From Noviherbaspirillum soli (GTDB lineage: Bacteria; Pseudomonadota; Gammaproteobacteria; Burkholderiales; Burkholderiaceae_D), in assembly GCF_015352955.1 (NCBI RefSeq), contig NZ_JACYOX010000014.1:58401-122400 (forward strand): a stretch of 64,000 nucleotides of DNA, written 5' to 3'. A program made the translations under genes and the position numbers. The notes under the pieces are model-generated. The model saw only the letters and a program-made list of their open reading frames with translations, searched no databases and was not told the DNA's origin. This document shows, piece after piece, positions 25,888 through 34,989 of this stretch. The first letter of the stretch is position 1; each line of letters begins with the position of its first letter.

Positions 25888-26915
25888 GACTTCCTCCGCA
25901 CGTCCAGCGAATTGCGCAGCGCATCGCCGATATTGGTCAGCAACAGCAGCGTGACCGTCAGCACCATGAAGGTCGACAGCGCGATCCACCAGGCGTCCAG
26001 GTTGTTCTTGCCCTGCGCCAGCAGCTCGCCCAGGCTGGGGGTCGAGGGCGGCACGCCCAGGCCGAGGAAGTCCAGGCTGGTCAGCGCAAGGATCGCGCCG
26101 CTCATGCGAAACGGCAGGAAGGTCACCACCGGCGTGAGGCTGTTGGGCAGCACATGGCGCCAGATGATCTGGGCATTGGACAGCCCCAGCGCGCGCGCCG
26201 CCTGCACATACTCCAGGTTGCGGTTGCGCAGGAAGTCGGCCCGCACATAGTCCGACAGCCCCATCCAGCCGAACAGGGAAAGCAGCAGCAGCAACAGGCC
26301 GATGCTCGGGTCGAAGATGGAAGCGAAGATGATCAGCAGGTACAGCTCCGGCATCGAACTCCAGATCTCCATGAAGCGCTGGAACAGCAGGTCGGTGCGG
26401 CCGGCGAAATAGCCCTGCACCGCGCCGGTGATCATGCCCAGCAGCACGCCGGTCACGGTGAGCGCAATGCCGAACAGGATGGAGACGCGGAAGCCGTACA
26501 GCAGCCGCGCCACCACGTCGCGGCCGCGATCATCGGTGCCCAGCCAGTTTTCGCCGGAAGGCGGCGCCGGGTTGGGCGCCTTGGCAAAATAATTCAGCGT
26601 GTCGTAGCGATAATGATTGGGTGGATACACAGCCCAGTTGCCATCCTTCTTGAACTGGTCCTGGATGAAGGGGTCGAGGAAGTCGGCCGGCGTGTCGAAG
26701 TCGCCGCCGAAGGCCTTTTCCGAATAGGTCTGCGCGATCGGGAAAATGATCTTGCCGTTGTAGCGCGCCACCAGCGGCTTGTCGTTCGACAGCAGCTCCG
26801 CGCCCAGGCTCAGCACGAACAGCACCAGGAAGAGGACCAGGCTCCAGTAGCCGCGCCGGTTCTGCCGGAAGCGCAGCCAGATGCGGCGGCCGGGGGAAAT
26901 GGATGCGGTGCTCAT
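25884..26915 (-). CDS. yejE: Peptide ABC transporter permease YejE
   Basis: 343 residues. A binding-protein-dependent inner-membrane permease: N-terminal helix ~24-42, the YejE-specific periplasmic loop (residues ~45-125 with PPNHYRYDTLNYFAKAPNPAPPS), then five helices and the EAA loop (YVQAARALGLSNAQIIWRHVLPNS). Its start overlaps the yejB stop by 4 bp. Confidence 0.93.
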   Translation of the reverse strand: MSTASISPGRRIWLRFRQNRRGYWSLVLFLVLFVLSLGAELLSNDKPLVARYNGKIIFPIAQTYSEKAFGGDFDTPADFLDPFIQDQFKKDGNWAVYPPNHYRYDTLNYFAKAPNPAPPSGENWLGTDDRGRDVVARLLYGFRVSILFGIALTVTGVLLGMITGAVQGYFAGRTDLLFQRFMEIWSSMPELYLLIIFASIFDPSIGLLLLLLSLFGWMGLSDYVRADFLRNRNLEYVQAARALGLSNAQIIWRHVLPNSLTPVVTFLPFRMSGAILALTSLDFLGLGVPPSTPSLGELLAQGKNNLDAWWIALSTFMVLTVTLLLLTNIGDALRNSLDVRRKS

Positions 26916-27976
26916 CGTGCCAGGCTTTCAAACTGGACCCGTGGATCGGCCCACACATAACAGAGGTCGCCCAGCAGCTTGACCACCAGGCCGATCAGCG
27001 TGAACAGGTAGAGCGTGCCCATCACCACTGGATAGTCGCGCCGCACCACCGACTCGTAGGACAGCAGGCCCAGGCCATCGAGCGAGAACAGGGTTTCGAT
27101 CAGCAGGCTGCCGGCGAAGAAGGCGCCGATGAAGGCTGCCGGAAAGCCGGTCACCAGCGGGATCAGCGCATTGCGAAACACATGCTTGTACAGCACGGTG
27201 CGCTCCGACAACCCCTTGGCGCGGGCGGTGAGCACGTACTGCTTCCTGATCTCTTCGAGAAAGGTGTTCTTGGTCAGCATGGTCATCACCGCGAAGGCGC
27301 CGGCCACCGATGCCGTCACCGGCAGCGTGATGTGCCACAGGTAGTCCAGCACCTTGCCGCCCCAGGACAGGGTTTCCCAGTTGTCGGATGTCAGGCCGCG
27401 CAGCGGGAACCATTGCACGAAACTGCCGCCGCCGAACAGCACCAGGAGCAGCACGCCGAGCACGAAGCCGGGTATGGAATAGCCGATCAGCACCAGCATG
27501 CTGGTCACCATGTCGAAGCGGCTGCCCTCGCGGATCGCCTTGGCCACGCCCAGCGGCACCGAGATGAAGTAGGTCAGGAAGAAGGTCCACAGGCCGATGG
27601 ATATCGATACCGGCAGCTTGGACTTCACCAGGTCCCACACATCCTTGTGGTGATAGAAGCTCTGCCCCAGGTCGAAGCGGGCGAAACCCTTCAGCATCTG
27701 CCAGAAGCGTTCAAGCGGCGGCTTGTCGAAGCCGTACAGCGCCTGGATCTCCTTGACCCGCTCGGCATCCACCCCCTGCCGTCCGCGGTATTGCGAGGCG
27801 CCGCCGCCGCTGGCTTCGCCGCCGCCGGTGGCCTGGCCCTTGCGCAATTCCATCAGCGCCTGCTCGACCGGACCGCCCGGCACGAACTGGATCACGGCGA
27901 AGGTGATCGCCACCACGCCCAATAGCGTCGGCACCATCAGCAGCACCCGCTTGGCGATATAGGCCCACAGATTCAT
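26912..27976 (-). CDS. yejB: Peptide ABC transporter permease YejB
   Basis: 354 residues. DppB-like permease beginning MNLWAYIAKRVLLMVPTLLG, with the YejB-type insertion after the first helix (~55-85, Gly/Ser-rich here, GGGEASGGG) and the EAA motif LTARAKGLSERTVLYKHVFRNALIPL. 10 bp after yejA; part of the yejABEF operon. Confidence 0.93.
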   Translation of the reverse strand: MNLWAYIAKRVLLMVPTLLGVVAITFAVIQFVPGGPVEQALMELRKGQATGGGEASGGGASQYRGRQGVDAERVKEIQALYGFDKPPLERFWQMLKGFARFDLGQSFYHHKDVWDLVKSKLPVSISIGLWTFFLTYFISVPLGVAKAIREGSRFDMVTSMLVLIGYSIPGFVLGVLLLVLFGGGSFVQWFPLRGLTSDNWETLSWGGKVLDYLWHITLPVTASVAGAFAVMTMLTKNTFLEEIRKQYVLTARAKGLSERTVLYKHVFRNALIPLVTGFPAAFIGAFFAGSLLIETLFSLDGLGLLSYESVVRRDYPVVMGTLYLFTLIGLVVKLLGDLCYVWADPRVQFESLAR

Positions 27977-27986
27977 GCTTGTCCTT

Positions 27987-29786
27987 TCATCGTGGCCTGG
28001 CCTGCCACCAGGTGGAAATCACATAGGGGTCGGCCTGGTAATACAGCGGCGCGGTGGCCGGGATGCCGAAGCGGTTGCGGTAAGCCACCCGGTGCGTCGA
28101 GGAATACCAGTGCGGCACCACGATGTACTTATGCATCAGCACCCGGTCCAGCGCCCGCGCCGCCGCCACCAGCTCGCGCCGGGTGTTGGCCGCCACCAGC
28201 GCATCGACCAGCTTGTCCACCGCAGGGTCCTTCAGGCCCCAGGCATTGTTGGAGCCCTTCTCGTCGGCAGCCTTGGAGCCGAACATGTCGTACATCTCAT
28301 TGCCCGGGCTGGTCACGTCCGGGAAGCGGTTGGTGGTCATGTCGAAGTCGAACTCTTCCATGCGCTTTTGCAGCAGCGCGAAATCGGCAGTGCGCTGGTG
28401 CACCTGCACGCCCAGCTTCTGCAGGTTGCGCACATAGACGCTGATGACCCGCGACAGCGCGCCCTGGTCGTCGATGATCTCGAACGCCAGCGGCTCCCCC
28501 TTGGCATTGCGCAGCGCGCCGTCCCGGTATTCCCAGCCGGCCTGGCGCAGCAATTCGCGCGCCTGCATCAGGTTGGCGCGCAGCGACGACGGCGGCTCGG
28601 TCGACGGCGGCAATGGCGCCGGGCCGAAGACCGCCGGATCGAGTTTGGCGCGCATCGGCTCCAGCAGCTTCAGCTCGTCTTCCGACGGCATGCCGCGCGC
28701 GCCCAGCTCGCTGTTGTTGAAGAAGGAATGGATGCGCTTGTACTGGCCGTAGAACAGTTGGCGGTTCATCCACTCGAAGTCCAGCGCCAAACCAAGCGCC
28801 TGGCGTACCCGGATGTCCTGGAACTGGCCGCGCCGCAGGTTCATCACGAAACCCTGCATGCCGGCGCCGTTGGAGTGGGTCAGTTCACGCTTGATGATCT
28901 CGCCGCTGCGGAACTTGGGACCGTTGTAGGCGCGCGCCCAGTTCTTGGCGCTGTACTCCACCACCACGTCGAACTCGCCGGCCTTGAAGGCTTCCAGCCG
29001 GGCGGTATCGTCCTTGTAGAAACGATAGAAGATGCTGCCGAAGTTGAACATGCCGCGGCGTGCTGGCACCGCATCGCCCCAGTAATCCGGGTTGCGCTTG
29101 TAGGTGATGGCGCGGCCGACATCATAACGCTCGATCAGGTAAGGCCCGCTGGCGATCGGCGCTTCCAGCTGTATCTTGTCGAAGCTGGTCCTGGCGCCCC
29201 ACTTGCGCGAGAACACCGGCATGCCGCCGGCAATCAGCGGCAGCTCGCGGTTGAGCTGGCGGAAGTCGAAGCGCACGGTGCGCTCGTCCACCACCACACA
29301 TTGTTTTATGTCGGCAAAGACCGACTTGAACTGCGGCGCGCCCTTGGCCATCAGGGTGTCGAAGGAATGCTTCACGTCGGCCGCCAGCACCGGGTCGCCA
29401 TTGTTGAAGCGGGCTTTCGGATTCAGGCGGAAGGTCATCGCCATCCGGTCCGCCGCCAGCTCCATGTCCTCGGCCAGCAGGCCGTACATGGTGGCGGTTT
29501 CGTCGGAGGAACTCACCGCCAGCGTTTCGAACATCAGGTTGGAAACACCGGCCGCGGCCACGCCTTTCAGAGAGAAGGGATTGAACTTGTCGAAGCTGGT
29601 GCGCCGGTCCGGGTTGGCCAGGTACAGTTCGCCGCCCTTGGGCGCGTCGGGATTGACATAGTCGAAATGGTGGAAGCCGGCCGGATACTTTGGCGTGTCA
29701 TACAGGGCGAATGCGTGCGCCGCCAGCGCGTTGTTGCTGCCGGCAATGCCGGCGGCCAGAAAAAGAGTTGCCAGTAGTTTTGCCAT
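27987..29786 (-). CDS. yejA: Peptide ABC transporter substrate-binding protein YejA
   Basis: 599 residues from ATG 29786, which exposes a signal peptide (cleavage after NNALAA); the frame runs further upstream without purpose. Family 5 solute-binding protein: YPAGFHHFDYVNPDAPKGGEL at the N-terminus is typical of YejA, with the SBP_bac_5 core following (AKNWARAYNGPKFRSGEIIKRE, MQGFVMNLRR, LALDFEWMNRQLFYGQY). First gene of the operon; periplasmic. Confidence 0.94.
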   Translation of the reverse strand: MAKLLATLFLAAGIAGSNNALAAHAFALYDTPKYPAGFHHFDYVNPDAPKGGELYLANPDRRTSFDKFNPFSLKGVAAAGVSNLMFETLAVSSSDETATMYGLLAEDMELAADRMAMTFRLNPKARFNNGDPVLAADVKHSFDTLMAKGAPQFKSVFADIKQCVVVDERTVRFDFRQLNRELPLIAGGMPVFSRKWGARTSFDKIQLEAPIASGPYLIERYDVGRAITYKRNPDYWGDAVPARRGMFNFGSIFYRFYKDDTARLEAFKAGEFDVVVEYSAKNWARAYNGPKFRSGEIIKRELTHSNGAGMQGFVMNLRRGQFQDIRVRQALGLALDFEWMNRQLFYGQYKRIHSFFNNSELGARGMPSEDELKLLEPMRAKLDPAVFGPAPLPPSTEPPSSLRANLMQARELLRQAGWEYRDGALRNAKGEPLAFEIIDDQGALSRVISVYVRNLQKLGVQVHQRTADFALLQKRMEEFDFDMTTNRFPDVTSPGNEMYDMFGSKAADEKGSNNAWGLKDPAVDKLVDALVAANTRRELVAAARALDRVLMHKYIVVPHWYSSTHRVAYRNRFGIPATAPLYYQADPYVISTWWQARPR

Positions 29787-30107
29787 GCCTTGTCGGTCAC
29801 CCCATGTTGGATGCTGGTCGCCGTGGGCGGCGCCGGGGTATTGTACCGAAAGGCATTGGGCTTGGTCGTTGCGTTCGCTCTGCGCCAAAGAGGCAGATTT
29901 ATCAGGCGTTTTCAGCATCGGCCCGGATGCGACAGGCACGGGTGTCATTGGACCGACTTCGATAGCCGCCGTACTTGGCCATTGGGACGAACCGCGGCCG
30001 CATCCTGATGCAGCAGGCGGCGGCAGCAGGCCGGAGAACTATTGCTGGATAGAGCGACTGACGGAGCTGTTGGTCTCTCGCGTATGAAAAAACCGGGACC
30101 GCCGAAG
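29787..30107. other. Divergent intergenic region between yejA and fabI
   Basis: Together with the fabI promoter and leader, this makes 405 bp between start codons. No credible ORF: open frames here lack ribosome sites. A short segment near 29835-29862 (ggggtattgtaccgaaaggc) resembles half of the palindromic repeat but is too diverged to call. The yejA promoter must be here; no clear -35/-10 was found for it. Confidence 0.4.
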
Positions 30108-30136
30108 TTGCCCTCCCCGCGACTACCCCCTACAAT
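30108..30136 (+). promoter_or_regulatory. Sigma-70-type promoter of fabI
   Basis: TTGCCC (30108-30113), 17-base spacer, TACAAT (30131-30136); the start codon follows 55 bp later. Confidence 0.5.
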
Positions 30137-30191
30137 CTTGCCGGTTCAAAACCGGCGTCTTTCGCCCACCGCCCACTTTCCTGGAGTTCCC

Positions 30192-30974
30192 ATGGCTTTC
30201 CTGCAAGGCAAAAAAATCCTGATCACCGGCCTGCTGTCGAACCGGTCCATCGCCTACGGCATTGCCCAGGCCTGCAAGCGGGAAGGCGCGGAGCTGGCAT
30301 TTACCTATGTCGGCGACCGCTTCAAGGATCGCATCACCGAATTCGCCAAGGAATTCGGCAGCGAACTGGTGTTCGACTGCGACGTCGGCAGCGATGAGCA
30401 GATCAATGCGCTGTTTGCCGACCTGGCCAAATCCTGGCCCCAGCTCGACGGCCTGGTGCATGCGATCGGCTTCGCGCCGCGCGAGGCCATCGCCGGCGAC
30501 TTCCTCGACGGCATGACCCGCGAGAACTTCCGCATCGCCCATGACATTTCGGCCTACAGCTTCCCGGCCATGGCCAAGGCGGCCGCGCCGATGCTGTCGC
30601 AGCATTCGGCACTGCTGACCCTGAGCTACCTCGGCTCGATGCGCGCCCTGCCCAACTACAACACCATGGGCCTGGCCAAGGCTTCGCTGGAAGCCAGCGT
30701 GCGTTACCTGGCCGAATCGCTGGGCAAGAAAGGGGTGCGGGTCAACGGCATTTCCGCTGGCCCGATCAAGACCCTGGCCGCCAGCGGCATCAAGGACTTT
30801 GGCAAGATCCTCAATTTCGTCAAGGAACATGCGCCGCTGCGCCGCAACGTGACGATCGAGGATGTCGGCAATACCGCCGCCTTCCTGCTGTCGGACCTGG
30901 CTGGCGGCATCACCGGCGAAATCACCTATGTCGACGGCGGCTTTTCGCATGTCGTCGGCGGCATGGCGGAGTAA
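30192..30974 (+). CDS. fabI: Enoyl-[acyl-carrier-protein] reductase (NADH), FabI
   Basis: 260 residues; start set by CTGGAG six bases upstream. Last step of each fatty-acid elongation cycle, reducing trans-2-enoyl-ACP. Short-chain dehydrogenase fold with the FabI variant of the cofactor motif ([16 protein letters not shown]) and the Tyr-x6-Lys pair in [26 protein letters not shown] and the [14 protein letters not shown] substrate loop also match. Target family of triclosan. Confidence 0.96.
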   Translation: MAFLQGKKILITGLLSNRSIAYGIAQACKREGAELAFTYVGDRFKDRITEFAKEFGSELVFDCDVGSDEQINALFADLAKSWPQLDGLVHAIGFAPREAIAGDFLDGMTRENFRIAHDISAYSFPAMAKAAAPMLSQHSALLTLSYLGSMRALPNYNTMGLAKASLEASVRYLAESLGKKGVRVNGISAGPIKTLAASGIKDFGKILNFVKEHAPLRRNVTIEDVGNTAAFLLSDLAGGITGEITYVDGGFSHVVGGMAE

Positions 30975-31038
30975 ATCCGTTTCTTATGCGAATCAGCCGG
31001 GTATCCCGGCCGGTTCGCAAACCGGCGGTAATAAAGGG

Positions 31039-31068
31039 TGGACAGAACACTGCCATGGCAGTTACAAT
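31039..31068 (+). promoter_or_regulatory. Candidate promoter of the rhlE-type helicase gene
   Basis: TGGACA (31039-31044), 18-base spacer, TACAAT (31063-31068). It would give a leader of about 240 nt before the ATG at 31316. Nothing else was recognised in the 341-bp gap after fabI. Confidence 0.4.
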
Positions 31069-31315
31069 ACGGTTTGTGCGATGCAATAAAGTCCGCACTT
31101 CCGCAGCACCGCGAACCCTTAGCATTAACGATAAAGCCCTCCCGCCTCCTGGTGTCGAAGTAACCTGACACCGTCCCGGCGCAAAGCTTTTGTGCCGAAA
31201 TCTCTTTCGAGTTTTCCTCGCTGTTTCGTTGGTTGGCGATGCATCTTCGCGCCCAGCACTGTGATGGCCCCGTTGCCAGCGTGCCGCGCTGATTTACGAT
31301 TTACGAAAGAAACTG

Positions 31316-32725
31316 ATGACATTCGAAGCACTAGGCCTGCACGCGTCCGTATTGAAAGCATTGACCGAAGCTGGCTACACAAAGCCGACCGGCGTCCAGG
31401 AACAGGCTATTCCCGCGGCCCTCGCCGGCCGCGACCTGCTGGTCTCTTCTCAGACCGGCTCCGGCAAGACCGCGGCATTCATGCTGCCGGCGCTGCACAA
31501 GTTTGCCTCGGCCGAGCCGAGCGCCGAAGCCGCCCGCACGCCCAACCAGCAGTCCCAGTCCGCCCGCGCCCGTGGCGAGCGCCCACGCTTCCGCGCCGCC
31601 CAGCCGAAGATGCTGGTGCTGACCCCGACCCGCGAACTGGCACTGCAGGTCACCACCGCCACCGACAAGTACGGCGCCTACATGCGCCGCATTCGCGCCG
31701 TCTCCATCCTGGGCGGCATGCCTTATCCGAAGCAGATGCAACTGCTGGCCAAGAACCCGGAAATCCTGGTGGCGACTCCCGGCCGCCTGATCGACCACAT
31801 GGAGTCGGGAAAAATCGACTTCTCGCAACTGGAAATCCTGGTGCTGGACGAAGCTGACCGCATGCTGGACATGGGCTTCATCGAGGACATCGAGAAGATC
31901 GTGGCCGCCACGCCGGACTCGCGCCAGACTATGCTGTTCTCGGCCACGCTGGACGGCGTCGTCGGCAACATGGCCAAGCGCATCACCACCGAGCCGACCA
32001 TCATCCAGATCGCCAGCTCGTCCAGCCGCCATGAAAACATCCAGCAGCGCGTGCACTTCGTCGATGACCTGTCGCACAAGAACCGCCTGCTCGACCATCT
32101 GCTGCGCGATGAAACCATGGACCAGGCGGTGGTGTTTACCGCCACCAAGCGCGATGCCGACACGATTGCCGACCGCCTGAACATCGCCGGCTTTGCCGCC
32201 GCCGCACTGCATGGCGACATGCACCAGGGTGCGCGCAACCGCACGCTCGACAGCGTGCGCCGTGGCCAGGTCCGGGTGCTGGTGGCGACCGACGTTGCCG
32301 CCCGTGGCATCGACGTGCCGACCATCACCCACGTGTTCAACTACGATCTGCCGAAATTCCCGGAAGACTATGTGCACCGCATCGGCCGCACCGGCCGCGC
32401 CGGCCGCAACGGCCTGGCGATCTCGCTGGTCAACCATGCCGAAGGCATGCATGTAAAGCGCATCGAGCGCTTCACCAAGCAGCTGATCCCGGTCAACGTG
32501 ATCGAAGGCTTCGAGCCCAAGCGCACCGCGGCGCCGCGTCCGCACAAGCCCAACGGCTGGAAGCCGGGCGACAGCCGCGGCGGCAAGCCGGGCCAGCGCA
32601 GCTTTTCCAAGCCCGGCGCGCCGCGCCGTGAAGGCAGCAGCTATGGTTCCGGCAATGGCAGCAGCTTCGGCAAGGGCCCGCGCGGCGCTGACGCTGGCGC
32701 CCGCCGCTCCTACGGCGATCGCTGA
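31316..32725 (+). CDS. rhlE: DEAD-box ATP-dependent RNA helicase, RhlE type
   Basis: 469 residues. Motifs in order: Phe plus Q motif (MTFEALGL, GVQEQAIPAAL), Walker A SSQTGSGKT, PTRELALQ, GG, TPGRLIDH, DEAD at VLDEADRMLDMGF, SAT, then helicase C with VFTATKRDAD, RGIDVPTITHVFNYDLP and YVHRIGRTGRAGRNG. An Arg/Gln/Pro-rich insert (~65-100) sits between motifs I and Ia. The C-terminal tail after ~400 is basic and Gly/Ser/Arg-rich, for RNA contact. RNA remodelling in ribosome assembly or decay is expected; the long leader fits cold-type control, but that is inference. Confidence 0.93.
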   Translation: MTFEALGLHASVLKALTEAGYTKPTGVQEQAIPAALAGRDLLVSSQTGSGKTAAFMLPALHKFASAEPSAEAARTPNQQSQSARARGERPRFRAAQPKMLVLTPTRELALQVTTATDKYGAYMRRIRAVSILGGMPYPKQMQLLAKNPEILVATPGRLIDHMESGKIDFSQLEILVLDEADRMLDMGFIEDIEKIVAATPDSRQTMLFSATLDGVVGNMAKRITTEPTIIQIASSSSRHENIQQRVHFVDDLSHKNRLLDHLLRDETMDQAVVFTATKRDADTIADRLNIAGFAAAALHGDMHQGARNRTLDSVRRGQVRVLVATDVAARGIDVPTITHVFNYDLPKFPEDYVHRIGRTGRAGRNGLAISLVNHAEGMHVKRIERFTKQLIPVNVIEGFEPKRTAAPRPHKPNGWKPGDSRGGKPGQRSFSKPGAPRREGSSYGSGNGSSFGKGPRGADAGARRSYGDR

Positions 32726-32761
32726 TTGAAATACCGGCCGCAGTCACGGGCCGGTGAAAAA

Positions 32762-32794
32762 AGCCCCTGGCGCTTTCCGGCGCCAGGGGCTTTT
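32762..32794. terminator. Bidirectional terminator between rhlE and senA
   Basis: AGCCCCTGGCGC / GCGCCAGGGGCT, twelve perfect pairs with a six-base loop, T-run on the plus strand and a matching run on the other. It serves the two convergent genes. Confidence 0.9.
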
Positions 32795-32806
32795 CCTTTA
32801 TGGACG

Positions 32807-33994
32807 TCACAATGCGCAGGTGCGAAAGCCAATCAGGATGTCATTGCGCTCGGGCAGATAGAAATTGCGGTATTTCGGTGACCGCATCCGTCCCCGGGTG
32901 GCAAAGGAAGCGCCACGCACCGCCTGATGGCTATGGAACCAGGGCGCCGAATATTCGCGGTAAGCGTCGGCGGTGAAGCCCGGATACGGTTCGAACGGTG
33001 AGCAGGTCCATTCCCACAGGTCGCCCCAATGCCAGGCCGGATGACCGGCCATCGCGGCATATTCCCACTCCCCCTCGGTCGGCAGCCGGCGCTCGGCCCA
33101 CATGCAGTAGGCCTGCGCCTCGTACAGGCTGACATGGCGCACCGGGTCGTGCGGCGGCAGCGTGGCGGGCTGGCCGAAGCGCACGCAGCGCCAGTGCCGG
33201 CCGTCCCGTTCCCAGTCGCGCGGGGCCGAATGCTCCTGGCGCATCAGCCACTCGCGCCCTGCCCGGCTCCAGAACTGCGCCCGGTCGTAGCCGCCGTCGG
33301 CGATGAATTCCGCAAACTGTTCGTTGGTGACCAGCGTGGAATCCATCACGAAGGACGGCACATAGACCGGATGCGCCTGGCGCTCATTGTCGAACACGAA
33401 GCCTTTGCCAGCAGCGCTGCCCATCTGCAGGGTGCCGCCGGGGAAGCGCACTTCCCCTTCCGCCCAGGGGCGCGGCAGCCGCGCGTCTATGCCTTGCGGC
33501 AAGGGCACGCCCAGGGTCTGCATCGTGTAGAAGAACGCTTCGCCGTGCATGTCCTCGTGCGCCAGCGCCAGCCGGTAGGGATATAGCGCGTCATCGTCGT
33601 CACCCGCCTGGCTGAGCCGGTCGAGCACCCGGTCCAGCACTTCATGGCAATAGGTCTTGATCTGGCCGGCCGACGGCAGTCCCAGCTTCCAGCGGGCGTC
33701 GTGCGGCACGGTGTTGGAGTCGAACCAGTCGTCGCCCTTGGTCAGCAGGGAATGGCCCTCGGCGGCGTCGGGTGCGCTCGATGTCGCGCGCCGCAGGATG
33801 TACCACTCGGCGAACCAGGCGAGGTGACCCAGCTCCCACAGCGGCGGATTGACCACGGCCAGCGGCGGCACCCGGACGGGATCGTCCAGGCCGGCGTCGC
33901 TGAAACGGTCGAACAGCGCCAGCGTATAATCGCGGGCATCTTCCAACGCACCGGCCAGTTCGGCTGGCGTCGCGGTTCGAAAGGAAAAATTCAT
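32807..33994 (-). CDS. senA: Selenoneine synthase SenA (EgtB-like iron enzyme)
   Basis: 395 residues from ATG 33994 (GGAG five bases upstream; the frame runs on to 34219). SenA joins the selenosugar to trimethylhistidine (hercynine), forming the Se-C bond of selenoneine. The N-terminal DinB-like domain has the iron-binding histidines: His57 (WELGHLAWFAEW), His146 and His150 (AHEDMHGEAF). The C-terminal FGE-sulfatase/formylglycine-like domain has PVYVPSFVMDSTLVTNEQFAEFI, AQAYCMWAERRLPTEGEWEYAA and VRGASFATRGRMRSPKYRNFY. EgtB/EgtB-like proteins look similar; the assignment as SenA rests on the divergent senB-selD pair 20 bp away, the arrangement described for Variovorax and Burkholderia selenoneine loci. 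No egtD is in the window, so hercynine must be made elsewhere or imported. Confidence 0.88.
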   Translation of the reverse strand: MNFSFRTATPAELAGALEDARDYTLALFDRFSDAGLDDPVRVPPLAVVNPPLWELGHLAWFAEWYILRRATSSAPDAAEGHSLLTKGDDWFDSNTVPHDARWKLGLPSAGQIKTYCHEVLDRVLDRLSQAGDDDDALYPYRLALAHEDMHGEAFFYTMQTLGVPLPQGIDARLPRPWAEGEVRFPGGTLQMGSAAGKGFVFDNERQAHPVYVPSFVMDSTLVTNEQFAEFIADGGYDRAQFWSRAGREWLMRQEHSAPRDWERDGRHWRCVRFGQPATLPPHDPVRHVSLYEAQAYCMWAERRLPTEGEWEYAAMAGHPAWHWGDLWEWTCSPFEPYPGFTADAYREYSAPWFHSHQAVRGASFATRGRMRSPKYRNFYLPERNDILIGFRTCAL

Positions 33995-34014
33995 CAGGCT
34001 CCACAGGCATAACG

Positions 34015-34989
34015 ATGTTGAACAAGTCGCGCATTCTGATTGCCAGTCCGGCTTCGGCGGCCTCCAACAATGGCAACTGGCAGACTGCGCAGCGCTGGGC
34101 GCGCTTCCTCGAGCCACAATACCATGTCGAAATCGCAAGGGGCTGGGACCGCGCAAGCAACCGGCCCGATCTGCTGATTGCCCTGCATGCGCGGCGCTCC
34201 GCCGATTCGGTGGCCGCATGCGCCGCCGTCGGCCGGCCCTGCATCCTGGTGCTGACCGGCACCGACCTGTACCGCGACATCCGGCATGATGACGATGCCC
34301 GCCGTTCGTTGCAACTGGCCGGGCATCTGGTGCTGCTGCAGGAAGCGGGTCTGGCAGAGTTGCCGGCTGAATTGCATTCCCGCACTTCCATCATCTACCA
34401 GTCCGCTCCCGCCCTGCCGCCGCTGCCGGCCGACGATGGCAGCATCAATGTGGCGATGATAGGCCATTTGCGCACCGAAAAGGATCCTGCAACCTTCATG
34501 CGCGCGGCTGAACTGGCGTCGGCGCACGGGCTGCATTTCATCCAGATCGGCAGTGCGCTGGAGGAAACGCTGGCGCAGCAGGCCCGGCTGACCGAGGCGC
34601 GCTGCCCGGCCTATCGCTGGCTTGGCAACCTCCCCCATTCCGACACCCGCGAACTGCTGCGGCGCAGCCAGCTGCTGGTGGTGCCTTCGCTGATGGAAGG
34701 CGGCGCCAATGTGATCATCGAGGCGGTGACCAGCGGCATACCGGTGCTTGCCTCCGATATTTCCGGCAACCGCGGCATGCTGGGCGCCGGTTATGGCGGC
34801 TATTTCCCGGTCGGCGACGCCGCCGCGCTGACCGGGCTGATCGAGCGCTTTGCCGACGACGCCGCTTTCGCGCAACGGCTCGGGGCAGAATGCGCCCGGC
34901 GAGCGCCGCTGTTCGCGCCCGAACGCGAGCAAGCAGCCGTGCTGCGGCTGGTGGATAATGCGCTGACTTCACACAGGACCTCATCATGA
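34015..34989 (+). CDS. senB: Selenosugar synthase SenB (GT4-like glycosyltransferase)
   Basis: 324 residues. In the described pathway SenB uses selenophosphate and a UDP-N-acetyl sugar to make a selenosugar, the selenium donor for SenA. GT-B fold: N-terminal SRILIASPASAASNNGNWQTAQRWARFL, characteristic of this family (TIGR04348), then LLIALHARRSADS, LVLTGTDLYRDI; C-terminal half INVAMIGHLRTEKDP, FIQIGSALEE, LLVVPSLMEGGANVIIEAVTSGIPVLASDISGNRGML (nucleotide-sugar binding). The stop overlaps the selD start (ATGA). Only 20 bp separate its start from that of senA, so the promoters must lie inside the opposite gene's 5' end or overlap. Confidence 0.9.
   Translation: MLNKSRILIASPASAASNNGNWQTAQRWARFLEPQYHVEIARGWDRASNRPDLLIALHARRSADSVAACAAVGRPCILVLTGTDLYRDIRHDDDARRSLQLAGHLVLLQEAGLAELPAELHSRTSIIYQSAPALPPLPADDGSINVAMIGHLRTEKDPATFMRAAELASAHGLHFIQIGSALEETLAQQARLTEARCPAYRWLGNLPHSDTRELLRRSQLLVVPSLMEGGANVIIEAVTSGIPVLASDISGNRGMLGAGYGGYFPVGDAAALTGLIERFADDAAFAQRLGAECARRAPLFAPEREQAAVLRLVDNALTSHRTSS

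Noticed and set aside
27975..29777. 600-residue plus-strand frame opposite yejA
   Set aside because: Shadow of yejA; His/Gln/Arg-rich with no motif or ribosome site.
29835..29862. Possible fourth copy of the palindromic repeat
   Set aside because: Only a short, mismatched half-like segment; the second palindrome and the middle block are missing.
32807..33994. Calling the EgtB-like gene an ergothioneine (egtB) or formylglycine-generating enzyme
   Set aside because: The adjoining TIGR04348-type glycosyltransferase and selD fit selenoneine, and the DinB-like His ligands exclude a plain sulfatase-activating enzyme.
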